Source of the DNA: Xenophilus sp. Marseille-Q4582
Lineage (GTDB): Bacteria > Pseudomonadota > Gammaproteobacteria > Burkholderiales > Burkholderiaceae_C
NCBI RefSeq assembly: GCF_916700565.1
Contig: NZ_CAKAKO010000001.1
Coordinates: 496,001 to 560,000, forward strand
DNA length: 64,000 nucleotides
Direction: 5' to 3'
This document shows, in pieces, positions 55,914-63,128 of this stretch. The position numbers were made by a program, and so were the translations under genes. Positions within the stretch are counted from its first letter, which is position 1, and each line of letters starts with the position of its first letter. The notes below the pieces were generated by a model that saw only the letters and a program-made list of their open reading frames with translations, ran no database searches and was not told the DNA's origin.

Positions 55914-57234
55914 CAGGCCGTTGAAAAAATGCTCATCGAACGCGCCAGGGTCGTGGATTTCGAAGAAACGGATCGCCCAAACTGGCCTGCGCAGCGATTG
56001 GAGCGGCCATTTCGGCCTGTTTGCAGGCCGTTTTGCCCGTTCCGGGCGCACGTATCCCATGGTTCACGCATGATGCGCGTCCCACCAGCCGCCCAGACTG
56101 CCCATGCGCACCAGGTTGTAGGTGGCAAAGCACAGCAGCGCCTGGCCCGCGAGCTTGGCCTGACCGATCAATTTGGTCTTGGCCAGACCACCCACTGTCT
56201 TGATCCAGCCAAAGGCCTCCTCGATGCGCTTGCGCACTTTGAGGCTGGTCTTGTAGCCCTCGTGGCGCCGGATGCGGCCATCGACCGCCGAGTGCTTGTC
56301 CTTGGCCGCCACGTGTGGCGTGACTTTGAGCTTTCGGCAGCCCTTGATGAAGGCCTGGCTGTCGTAACCTTTGTCGGCCCCGACCGTGGCCCGCTTGTTC
56401 TTGTTTCCCCGGCGTTTGAGCATCGCCAGCGCCGCCTCGCGCTCGGCGGTGCCACTGGCATGTGTGATCTCCACATCCACGATCAGCCCGTTGCGGTTCT
56501 CCATGAGGATGTGCCCCATGTGGCACAGGCGAGATTTGTCGCCCGCGCTCTTCTTGAACAGCCGGGCATCGGCATCGGTGGTGCTGGCGTGGGTGTCGTT
56601 GCAGCGCTCCTGCCCTTTGAAGTTCACCTCGGGGTTGCGTCCGGGTGGCGTGCCGCTGTCGTCGTCTTTGCGTTTGAAACTCTTGTGCGAGGCCCAGGCC
56701 TCAATCAGCGTGCCGTCCACGCTGAAGTGTTCGTCGCTGGCAAGCCGGCCCCACTGGGCGCTGAGCTTGACGCGCTCGAAGAAGGCGCGCGCCAGGTCTT
56801 CGTTGAAGAGGCGTTCGCGGTTGGCGCTGAAGGTGGAGTGGTCCCAGACCTTGTCTTCAATGTTCAGGCCCACGAACCAGCGGTACAGCAGGTTGTAGTT
56901 GACCGCCTCGACCAGCTGGCGTTCGCTGCGGATGGAGAACAGGATTTGCAGCAGCAAGGCCTTGAGCAGCATCTCCGGCGGCACCGAGGGGCGGCCACGG
57001 CGGGCGTACACCGCTTCGAACTCGCTGTTCATGCTCGACAGCAGCGCATCCACCACGGCGCGCAACTTGCGCAGCGGGTGTGCCGCTGGCACTCTTTCTT
57101 CAAGGCTGATGTAGCTAAACATCGCCCCCTGGAAGTCTTGGTTGCCTCTCATCTTTCTTGTCGCAGTTGTTCCGGGATGGCTTCAGATCGTAGCGGCCGA
57201 CGCGGACGCTCGCAGGGGATTTTTCAACGGCCTG
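55914..57234. mobile_element. IS5-like insertion sequence in the giant helicase gene
   Basis: The element is 1321 bp, with perfect 15-bp terminal repeats CAGGCCGTTGAAAAA. The 4-bp target duplication CTAG at 55910-55913 and 57235-57238 fits the YTAR target of IS5-group elements. The transposase runs opposite to the host gene. Confidence 0.9.
56064..57152 (-). CDS. IS5-like DDE transposase
   Basis: Predicted 362 residues, apparently complete. The N-terminal part contains YISLEERVPAAHPLRKLRAV and FEAVYARRGRPSVPPEMLLK, LLQILFSIRSERQLVEAVNY, NLLYRWFVGLNIEDKVWDHS. Catalytic residues are in HFSVDGTLIEAWAS (first Asp), ATVGADKGYDSQAFIKGCRK (second Asp) and RIEEAFGWIKTVGGLAKTKL (Glu). These patterns are shared by a widespread transposase group usually placed in IS5. 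The exact subgroup was not determined. The protein could be active. Confidence 0.9.
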   Translation of the reverse strand: MRGNQDFQGAMFSYISLEERVPAAHPLRKLRAVVDALLSSMNSEFEAVYARRGRPSVPPEMLLKALLLQILFSIRSERQLVEAVNYNLLYRWFVGLNIEDKVWDHSTFSANRERLFNEDLARAFFERVKLSAQWGRLASDEHFSVDGTLIEAWASHKSFKRKDDDSGTPPGRNPEVNFKGQERCNDTHASTTDADARLFKKSAGDKSRLCHMGHILMENRNGLIVDVEITHASGTAEREAALAMLKRRGNKNKRATVGADKGYDSQAFIKGCRKLKVTPHVAAKDKHSAVDGRIRRHEGYKTSLKVRKRIEEAFGWIKTVGGLAKTKLIGQAKLAGQALLCFATYNLVRMGSLGGWWDAHHA

Positions 57235-58961
57235 CTAGAGGAGAATGCCGACCTCCTTCGCAGCGAGCTTCAGGGCTGGGTGCCCGCGTTCAGCTTCGGC
57301 CTCAACGAGCCCGTCGCCGAGGTCAACGAGACGATCCAGGGCGCCATCGACCGGAGCAAGGCCCGCATCCGCGAAGTCTTGCCCATCGACGAGTACGCGG
57401 CGCGCCACACGCTGGTCGACCTCGAGCGAGAGTCGCTCGAACGGCGTCTGGAGGAGCCGCTCCTCGAGACGTTGATCGGCCACGCGGTGTTTCCACGCTA
57501 CGCCTTCCCAACCGACGTCGTAACCTTCTGGGTCTCGAAGCCTCGGCAGCCGGGCGATGCTCCTGGAAAGCGGACCTTCGACTACGAGCCGCAGCGTGAC
57601 CTGCAGCTCGCGCTCACCGAGTACGCGCCCGGACGAAGCCTGACTATCGACAAATGGCGCTTCGAGTCGGCGGCGCTGTACTCGCCCTACGAGCCGACGC
57701 CCGCGCACACCATCCAGAGGCAGCGCCCGTACACCTCATGCAGCGATTGCTCGTGGGCCACGATGGACTCAGCGATGGCGCAAGCCACGCTGTGCCCCGT
57801 GTGCGGTAGCGACCAACTCACGCGTACCGCGTTCATCACGCCGGCGGGCTTCGCGCCCGACCTCAACGCCAAGCGCGAGGTCGATCGTGGCCAGGCCATC
57901 AGCTACGCGGGCATGACCGACCGCGCACGTCTCGAACCGCAGGACCCGCCGTCGGCGTGGACCGAGAGCTGCGACGGCCGACTGCTTCGTTGGACCGGCC
58001 CGCGTCGTCTGGTGATGGTCAACAAGGGCGTCGGCCAGCGTGGGTTCCGCGTGTGCCCCGACTGCGGTCGCTCGGAGCCGGAGTACGGCCCGGGCTTCAC
58101 CGCGACGAAGCTCATGAAGAACGGGGCCGCTACCACGCACCAGCACCCGCTTGAAAAGGGCGCCGTGTGCGCGGGCGTCGCCGCGGGTCCGTTCTACCTC
58201 GGGCATGAGTTCCCGACCGATGCACTGCTCTTGCGCCTTCGCGTGGCGGCGCCGGTGCAGCTTGGAGGGGCGAGCACGGCGGGCTTGCTTACGCGGGCCT
58301 CGCGCATGGCGCTCTCTTCACTGGTCGAAGCGCTGGGGCTCGCGGCGTCGCGCGTTCTGCAGATCGACGAGGGTGAGCTGTCGGGATGGTGGACGCCCGT
58401 GATGGGCGGTCGCCCCGATGAAGCGCAGCTCTACCTCTACGACCTCCTGCCGGGTGGTGCGGGCTACGCGCGCGCCGTCGGGAATGATCTGCCCGAGGTT
58501 CTCGATGCGGCTGAGGCGCTCCTCGGAGGCTGCGACTGCCCATCGTCCTGCTATCGGTGTATCCGCCACTACAGCAACAACTGGATTCATGCCTCGCTGG
58601 ACCGCCACCTCGCGCTCGCGCTCTTGCGCCACCTGCGCACGGGCGAGCTGCCGAGTTTGACCGACCAGGACAAAGACCACGCGCTCGTCGCGCTTCGCCA
58701 GCTCCTCACGCTGCGTGGCATCGCGTGTGAGGAGAACGCGAACCTCGGCGGCACGCGCGTCCCGCTCATCATCCAACTGTCCAACTCGCGGGTGTGCGTC
58801 GACGTTCATCATCCGCTGATCGATCCGCTTGCGCACGAGTCTCCGGTCATCGCGGCGGCGCGCTCGCAGTTCCTCGAGGCCGTGTCGCTCGATGCGTTCG
58901 ACCTCCTTCACGATCTGCCTGCCGCCGTGGCGCGCCTGAAGCTGCCGAACGGAGCGGTGGG

Positions 58962-60122
58962 ATGAGCTTCTACGAGCTGCAGGGTCCCACCGGGTGGGCC
59001 GCTCCGCCGTCTATGTGGAGCAGCACGAGCCTCGACGATGTCGAGGCGTGCCCGCGTCGCTGGCAGCTCATGCGTTCGCGCTGGGGCGAGTTCGAGGGCT
59101 TCCCGGTGCGCCCGCACCCGGCGGCCATCGAAGGGCAGATCGTTCACGAGGCGCTCGACCGGCTCACGCGCGCCTGCGGTCAGCGAGGCAACCCGGCGTT
59201 CGGCAGCGCAGAGTTCTCGGCGGCGTTGAACGATGCCGACTTCTTTCCCTGTTTCGCGCGGGCCGTCATCGAGTGGCAGCAGCGGCTCACGGCGCATCCC
59301 AGGCCTGGCCCCGCGTTCCGGCTACGCGCGAGCGGCGAGGAGCTGGCGAACCGCGCCGTGCGCATGTTCCGCGAGCAGTACAAGCCCGATGATCAGGTCG
59401 CCTCGCAAGCCGCCGAGCGCGCGACGGACACGCCCGCCGACGTGAAGGCGCTCCTCAAGCATAAGCGAGCGCTCTCCGAGGTGAAGCTGACGCATCCCAA
59501 GCTTCCGTTCCTCGGCATCCTCGACCGCGTGCAGCACACAGGGGAGGGCATCGAGGTCGTCGACTTCAAGACGGGCAAGCCGAGCGACAAGCACCGCAAG
59601 CAGCTCCTGCACTACGCGCTCCTCTGGTGGCGCAAGACGGGCGACGCCCCGGTGCGTGTCAGTGCGCAGTACCTCGATGGCGTTGAGTCGTGGCCCGTCA
59701 CGCGGGGCGCGCTCGAAGACGTCGAAGCCGACCTCGTGAAGAAACTCCCGATGCTGACCGACGCGCTGGGCGTTCACCCCGCAGCGGCGAAGCCCGGCAC
59801 CGGCTGCCACACGTGCGCGGTGCGGGCGCGCTGCGCGGCGGGCTGGGCCGTCGGCGAGGAGGCGGCGCTCGTCGACGGTCGCGGCGACGCCGAGCTGGTC
59901 GTGAAGGCGAAGGCTGGCGACCACGGCTTCCTCGCGCGTTCACGCACCGGCGCCGAGATCGCCGTCGTCTACGAGGCGCCCGTCGCGAAGCTCCTCCCCG
60001 AGCACGTCGAAGGTCAGGTGCTCCGGGTCCTCGACGGCGTTTGGAAGGAGAAGCGAACGCAGCTCGAGCTCAAGGCGTGGACCGAGGTCTTCGTCGTGAG
60101 GGATGTCCAATGCGTCGGCTGA
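58962..60122 (+). CDS. Cas4/RecB-like PD-(D/E)XK nuclease with putative Fe-S cluster
   Basis: Predicted 386 residues, overlapping the helicase gene by 4 bp (ATGA). The nuclease core contains HEALDRLTRACG (His near 68), LPFLGILDRVQHTG (Asp near 187) and IEVVDFKTGKPSDKHRKQLL (Asp and Lys near 200-202). Cysteines C30 (EACPRRW) and C282, C285, C291 (GCHTCAVRARC) match the four-cysteine iron-sulphur arrangement of Cas4 and AddB. The C-terminal 85 residues look like a small beta-domain. It is the last gene of the array and probably the DNA-cutting or end-processing partner of the helicases. It is intact, but lies downstream of both IS-split genes, so expression may be reduced by polarity. Confidence 0.88.
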   Translation: MSFYELQGPTGWAAPPSMWSSTSLDDVEACPRRWQLMRSRWGEFEGFPVRPHPAAIEGQIVHEALDRLTRACGQRGNPAFGSAEFSAALNDADFFPCFARAVIEWQQRLTAHPRPGPAFRLRASGEELANRAVRMFREQYKPDDQVASQAAERATDTPADVKALLKHKRALSEVKLTHPKLPFLGILDRVQHTGEGIEVVDFKTGKPSDKHRKQLLHYALLWWRKTGDAPVRVSAQYLDGVESWPVTRGALEDVEADLVKKLPMLTDALGVHPAAAKPGTGCHTCAVRARCAAGWAVGEEAALVDGRGDAELVVKAKAGDHGFLARSRTGAEIAVVYEAPVAKLLPEHVEGQVLRVLDGVWKEKRTQLELKAWTEVFVVRDVQCVG

Positions 60123-60212
60123 CTGGCCGGGGCGGATAGCCCATCCCTGACAAGCATCCGTCTGATCTTGGCCAACATGACCACGTCACTTCCATGGCTG
60201 TCGGCGTGTACA

Positions 60213-61430
60213 TCACACGGCCCTTACCAACGGCACCACGTTGTCGCCGGCCTCCAGCGAAGCCACCAGCGCACCCCAGTCATCCATGATCTTGCGGCGC
60301 TCGTCCAAGTGTTCGCTGCGAGCGTAGGCGGCCACCACCTTCGAGCGCTCAGCATGGTCGAGCTGGCGCTCCAGTGCGGCTACGCTCCAACCCCGTTCGG
60401 AAAGCAGGCTGCGCGCAGAGGCACGGAAGCCGTGCAGGGTCTGTCGGCCTTGGTAGCCCATGCGCACCAGCATGCGGCCGATGGTGTTCTCGCTCATGAA
60501 CCCATCCGCGCCGTTGGTGTTGGGAAAGATGCTCGGGGTGTCGCCCGTGAGCGCCTGGATGTCGCGCAGCGTGTCGATAGCGGCCTGAGACAGCGGTACG
60601 ACGTGGGCCTGATTCAACCCCTTGCCCATCTTCATGCGCGCAGCGGGGATGCGCCATTCGCAAGCCTCGAAGTCGATTTCCTCCCACCGTGCATGCCGTA
60701 GCTCCTGCGAGCGCACGAAGGTAAGCAGGGCCATGCGCGTGGCCAGAAGGGTCAGCTTGTCCGCCGCTTGGTAGTCCTTCAGGTCGCGCAGAAATTGGCC
60801 GAACTGGCGGCGGTCGGTGAGGGCGGGCCGATGCCTCACGTCTGGGGCGACGATGGCGCGCACCAGGTCGCCCGCCGGGTTGTAGGTGGCCCGGCCCGTG
60901 GCGATGGCGTAGCGGAAGATTTGCCCGCAAAACTCGCGTAGGCGCGTCGCCGTGTAGCCGGCGCCCCGCGACTCGACTTTGCGCAGCATCGCCAGCAACT
61001 CGGGGGCGGTCACCGCCGACACCGGCCGATTGCCGATGGCGGGGAACACGTCGGCCTCCAGGTGTTTCAAGGTCTTGGTTGCCGTGATCTCGGCCCAGCG
61101 CTTCGCATTGGCCTTGTGCCATTCCAGAGCCACCGCCTTGAAGCTGTTGGCCGCCTCCACGGCGACGCGGGCTTTCTCCGCCTTGCGCGCTTCGCCGGGG
61201 TCTTCGCCACGCCCCAGGACTTGCTTGGCCGCCTCGCGCTTCTCCCGTGCCTCCTTCAGACTCACCATGGGATAGACCCCGAACGCCAGGCGCTTTTCCT
61301 TGCCGCCGTGGCGGTACTTCAGGCGCCAGTAGCGGCCACCGGCCGCCGTGACTTCAAGGTACAGGCCGCCGCCGTCGGCGTGCTTGCCGGGCGTGCTAAG
61401 GTTTCGCAGCTTCGCGTCAGTCAGTTTCAT
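60213..61430 (-). CDS. int: P4-type tyrosine recombinase (integrase)
   Basis: Predicted 405 residues from MKLTDAKLRNLSTPGKHADG, the usual DUF4102 N-terminus. Upstream in-frame residues are not conserved. The arm-binding domain is followed by a core-binding region (WHKANAKRWAEITATKTLKH) and a catalytic domain: LLTFVRSQELRHARWEEID (Arg), RQTLHGFRASARSLLSERGW (His-x-x-Arg), ERQLDHAERSKVVAAYARSE (His and Tyr). All catalytic residues are visible. It faces leftwards into the element and lies beside the right boundary. It is the likely enzyme for integration and excision. Confidence 0.93.
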   Translation of the reverse strand: MKLTDAKLRNLSTPGKHADGGGLYLEVTAAGGRYWRLKYRHGGKEKRLAFGVYPMVSLKEAREKREAAKQVLGRGEDPGEARKAEKARVAVEAANSFKAVALEWHKANAKRWAEITATKTLKHLEADVFPAIGNRPVSAVTAPELLAMLRKVESRGAGYTATRLREFCGQIFRYAIATGRATYNPAGDLVRAIVAPDVRHRPALTDRRQFGQFLRDLKDYQAADKLTLLATRMALLTFVRSQELRHARWEEIDFEACEWRIPAARMKMGKGLNQAHVVPLSQAAIDTLRDIQALTGDTPSIFPNTNGADGFMSENTIGRMLVRMGYQGRQTLHGFRASARSLLSERGWSVAALERQLDHAERSKVVAAYARSEHLDERRKIMDDWGALVASLEAGDNVVPLVRAV

Positions 61431-61446
61431 GGCATCCCGTTGAGTG

Positions 61447-61466
61447 TGGGGGCACATTTGGGGGCA
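61447..61466. repeat. Paired TGGGGGCA repeats upstream of int, possible recombinase sites
   Basis: Two copies of TGGGGGCA start 12 bp apart, 17 bp upstream of the int start codon. Repeats of this type are common before P4-type integrase genes and may be arm-binding sites or part of the attachment region. The exact att core was not found because the left end of the element is not in the window. Confidence 0.45.
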
Positions 61467-61547
61467 TATTCTGCCTCCGGACCTGACGACTTCAAGCATT
61501 CATGCGGGTTTGTGGGCGATGTTCCAGTCCGACAAGCGCACCATTTC

Positions 61548-61585
61548 AAAGCCCGGCAGCGTCCAGCCAGCGACGTCCGGGCTTT
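61548..61585. terminator. Hairpin with AAAGCCCGG/CCGGGCTTT stem
   Basis: A 9-bp perfect stem with a 20-base loop. T5 follows on the plus strand, while on the minus strand only three stem T residues precede GAAAT. It lies 29 bp beyond the stop of the Bug-type gene, so it could end that transcript or transcription from either side. Confidence 0.55.
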
Positions 61586-61614
61586 TTCGTGGGCGCGCCA
61601 GTGCCGGCCGGGCT

Positions 61615-62592
61615 TCAGTCGACCTTGGCGCCCGTGGCCTTCACGACCTGCTCGTACTTGGCCAGTTCGCTCTTCATGAAGGCGCCGAACTGTGCGCTGC
61701 TGTTGCCCACCGGTTCGGCCATCAGCAAAGCGAAGCGCGACTTGGTTTCGGGCGCCTGCAGGGCCGCGACGAAGGCCTGGTTCAGTCGATCCAGCACCGC
61801 CTGCGGCGTGCCGGCGGGGGCGACCAGGCCCCACCAGGTGTCGATGGCAAAGCCCTTGAGCAGATCGGCCACTGGCGGCACTTCGGGCAGCATGGGGCTG
61901 CGCGTGAGCGTGGTGACGGCGATGGCCTTGAGCTTGCCGGACTTGATGTTGGGCGCGGCGGTGGCGAGGTTGTCGAAGTTGAAGTCGACCTGGCCCGAAA
62001 GCAGCGCCAGCTGCGCCGGGTTGCCGCCGTTGTACGGAATGTGCACGGCGAAGATGCCGGCTTCCTTCTTGAACATCTCGCCGGCCAGGTGCCCCGCACT
62101 GCCGTTGCCGCCGCTGCCGTAGTTGAGCTTGCCCGGGTTGGCCTTGGCGTAGGCGACCAAGTCTTTCAGGCTGTCGATCTTCAGGCGCTGCGCGGTCTCC
62201 GCGTTCATCACCAGCACGTTGGGCACGCGCACCATCTGCGTGATGGGCGCAAAGTCCGTGGCGGCATTGAAAGGCATCTTGCCGTACAGCCACGGGTTGA
62301 CCGCATGCGTGGCCGTGGCGGCGATGCCGATGGTCAGGCCGTCGGGCGGGGCCTTGGCGACCATGTCGGCCCCGATGTTGCCGCCCGCGCCGGGCTTGTT
62401 GTCGATGATGACCGGGCCGCCCAGCGTGTCCTTCACGCGCTCGGCCAGTGCGCGCGCGGTCACGTCGATGGGGCCGCCGGCGGCGTAGGGCACGATCAGC
62501 CGCACGGTATGCGCCGTCTGGGCCTGGACGGTGGACGTGCCGATCGCCAAGCTCAGGGCCGCGACGGAAAGCAGGAAGGTGTTGCGTTTCAT
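61615..62592 (-). CDS. Bug-family tripartite tricarboxylate transporter substrate-binding protein
   Basis: Predicted 325 residues. A signal peptide (FLLSVAALSLAIGTSTVQAQ) is followed by the Bug/TctC family start VRLIVPYAAGGPIDVTARAL, then GPVIIDNKPGAGGNIGADMV, LNYGSGGNGSAGHLAGEMFK and KLKAIAVTTLTRSPMLPEVP. These periplasmic binding proteins capture carboxylates or related solutes and are very numerous in Burkholderiales chromosomes. It is intact and lies outside the mobile element. Its substrate cannot be told from the sequence. Confidence 0.93.
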   Translation of the reverse strand: MKRNTFLLSVAALSLAIGTSTVQAQTAHTVRLIVPYAAGGPIDVTARALAERVKDTLGGPVIIDNKPGAGGNIGADMVAKAPPDGLTIGIAATATHAVNPWLYGKMPFNAATDFAPITQMVRVPNVLVMNAETAQRLKIDSLKDLVAYAKANPGKLNYGSGGNGSAGHLAGEMFKKEAGIFAVHIPYNGGNPAQLALLSGQVDFNFDNLATAAPNIKSGKLKAIAVTTLTRSPMLPEVPPVADLLKGFAIDTWWGLVAPAGTPQAVLDRLNQAFVAALQAPETKSRFALLMAEPVGNSSAQFGAFMKSELAKYEQVVKATGAKVD

Positions 62593-63128
62593 GGTGCCGG
62601 CGATTGTCCGCGCCGCCGCGCCCGCGCGCAGCGCGGGGATTCCTGGGTTTCGTGCCCGAGCGCGGATGAAGAAAGAGTCACTTTGATCGATGACTGCGCA
62701 GGGCCGGTAAGAGGGCGCCGATCCCGTGCATGCACGTCCTTTCCCGTGCGTGGCCCATTCACGCGTCTACGCGTTTACGCGTTTACGCGCAGCTTCGTTT
62801 GCCGGTGCATGTGGGCGGCAGGGCTGCCTGCCCTGCGCCGCCACCTCCTCGTCCCGCGGAACGGCCGTAATTGGGGGCATTTGCGCCGCGTGCCCATCGA
62901 TCCCGCAAGGCCGGGCGCGTCGCTGCCGCCAGGCGCCGCGTCCTCGGCGCCAGCGGCGCGCGGGCCATCTGTACGCGCATGGGCGCCGCTGGGGTGCCAG
63001 GCCGGCAGGGTGCAGCCATGGCCCGCGCGTGGGCGCCGCGCGCAACGTCGGACAAGATCAGTGGCCGACCGCAGCAGCGGGCCGGGGGCACGCGCCTTCG
63101 CCCGCAGCGCGGCACGCGCGTTCCGTGC
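62593..63128. other. 536-bp gene-free stretch between two chromosomal genes
   Basis: Open frames here have no recognisable product and atypical composition. The only structure noticed is an 8-bp tandem repeat (ACGCGTYT, three full copies and a partial one) at 62761-62789. The stretch would include the promoter of the Bug-type gene near its left end. Confidence 0.6.

Larger units (their letters stand above)
51827..58965 (+). pseudogene. Giant DEAD/DEAH helicase with DUF1998 (DruE-like or DrmA+DrmB fusion), split by an IS
   Basis: Removing the IS and one CTAG copy restores the frame (GCG TGG CTA GAG GAG) and gives 1937 residues from GTG 51827. Walker A is ATGTGSGKTECFLVPM (about 241), DEAH box LLVLDEAHMYRGAKGAEVAF (about 472). 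Two zinc-ribbon-like cysteine groups lie near 685-735 (CVNPRCEG, CDACGCRVFEIASCRSCG) and 1125-1145 (CRDCARIHPEALADACPACL). Late motifs are SCTTTMEVGIDIGALSGVAL and QQRAGRAGRRGRS (about 1255). The C-terminal DUF1998/MZB part has LLPGGAGYARAVG and GGCDCPSSCYRCIRHYSNNW (about 1792). This is the plan of Druantia DruE. In DISARM the two halves are separate (DrmA, DrmB). It is currently truncated after residue 1362, losing DUF1998. Confidence 0.88.

Noticed and set aside
28057-60122. Calling the array plain class 1 DISARM
   Set aside because: There is no separate DrmA and DrmB and no DrmC PLD nuclease, and six additional proteins are interleaved. Similarity to DrmD and DrmMI is by domain type only.
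28057-60122. Calling the array BREX because of the WYL regulator and large methylase
   Set aside because: No PglZ, BrxC-like or BrxL-like protein is present. The helicases and nucleases are of other types.
61517-61546. Stretch GTTCCAGTCCGACAAGCG followed by CACCA, resembling a tRNA 3' end
   Set aside because: No matching acceptor 5' strand, D-arm or anticodon arm lies upstream, and the T-arm does not pair well. Treated as chance.
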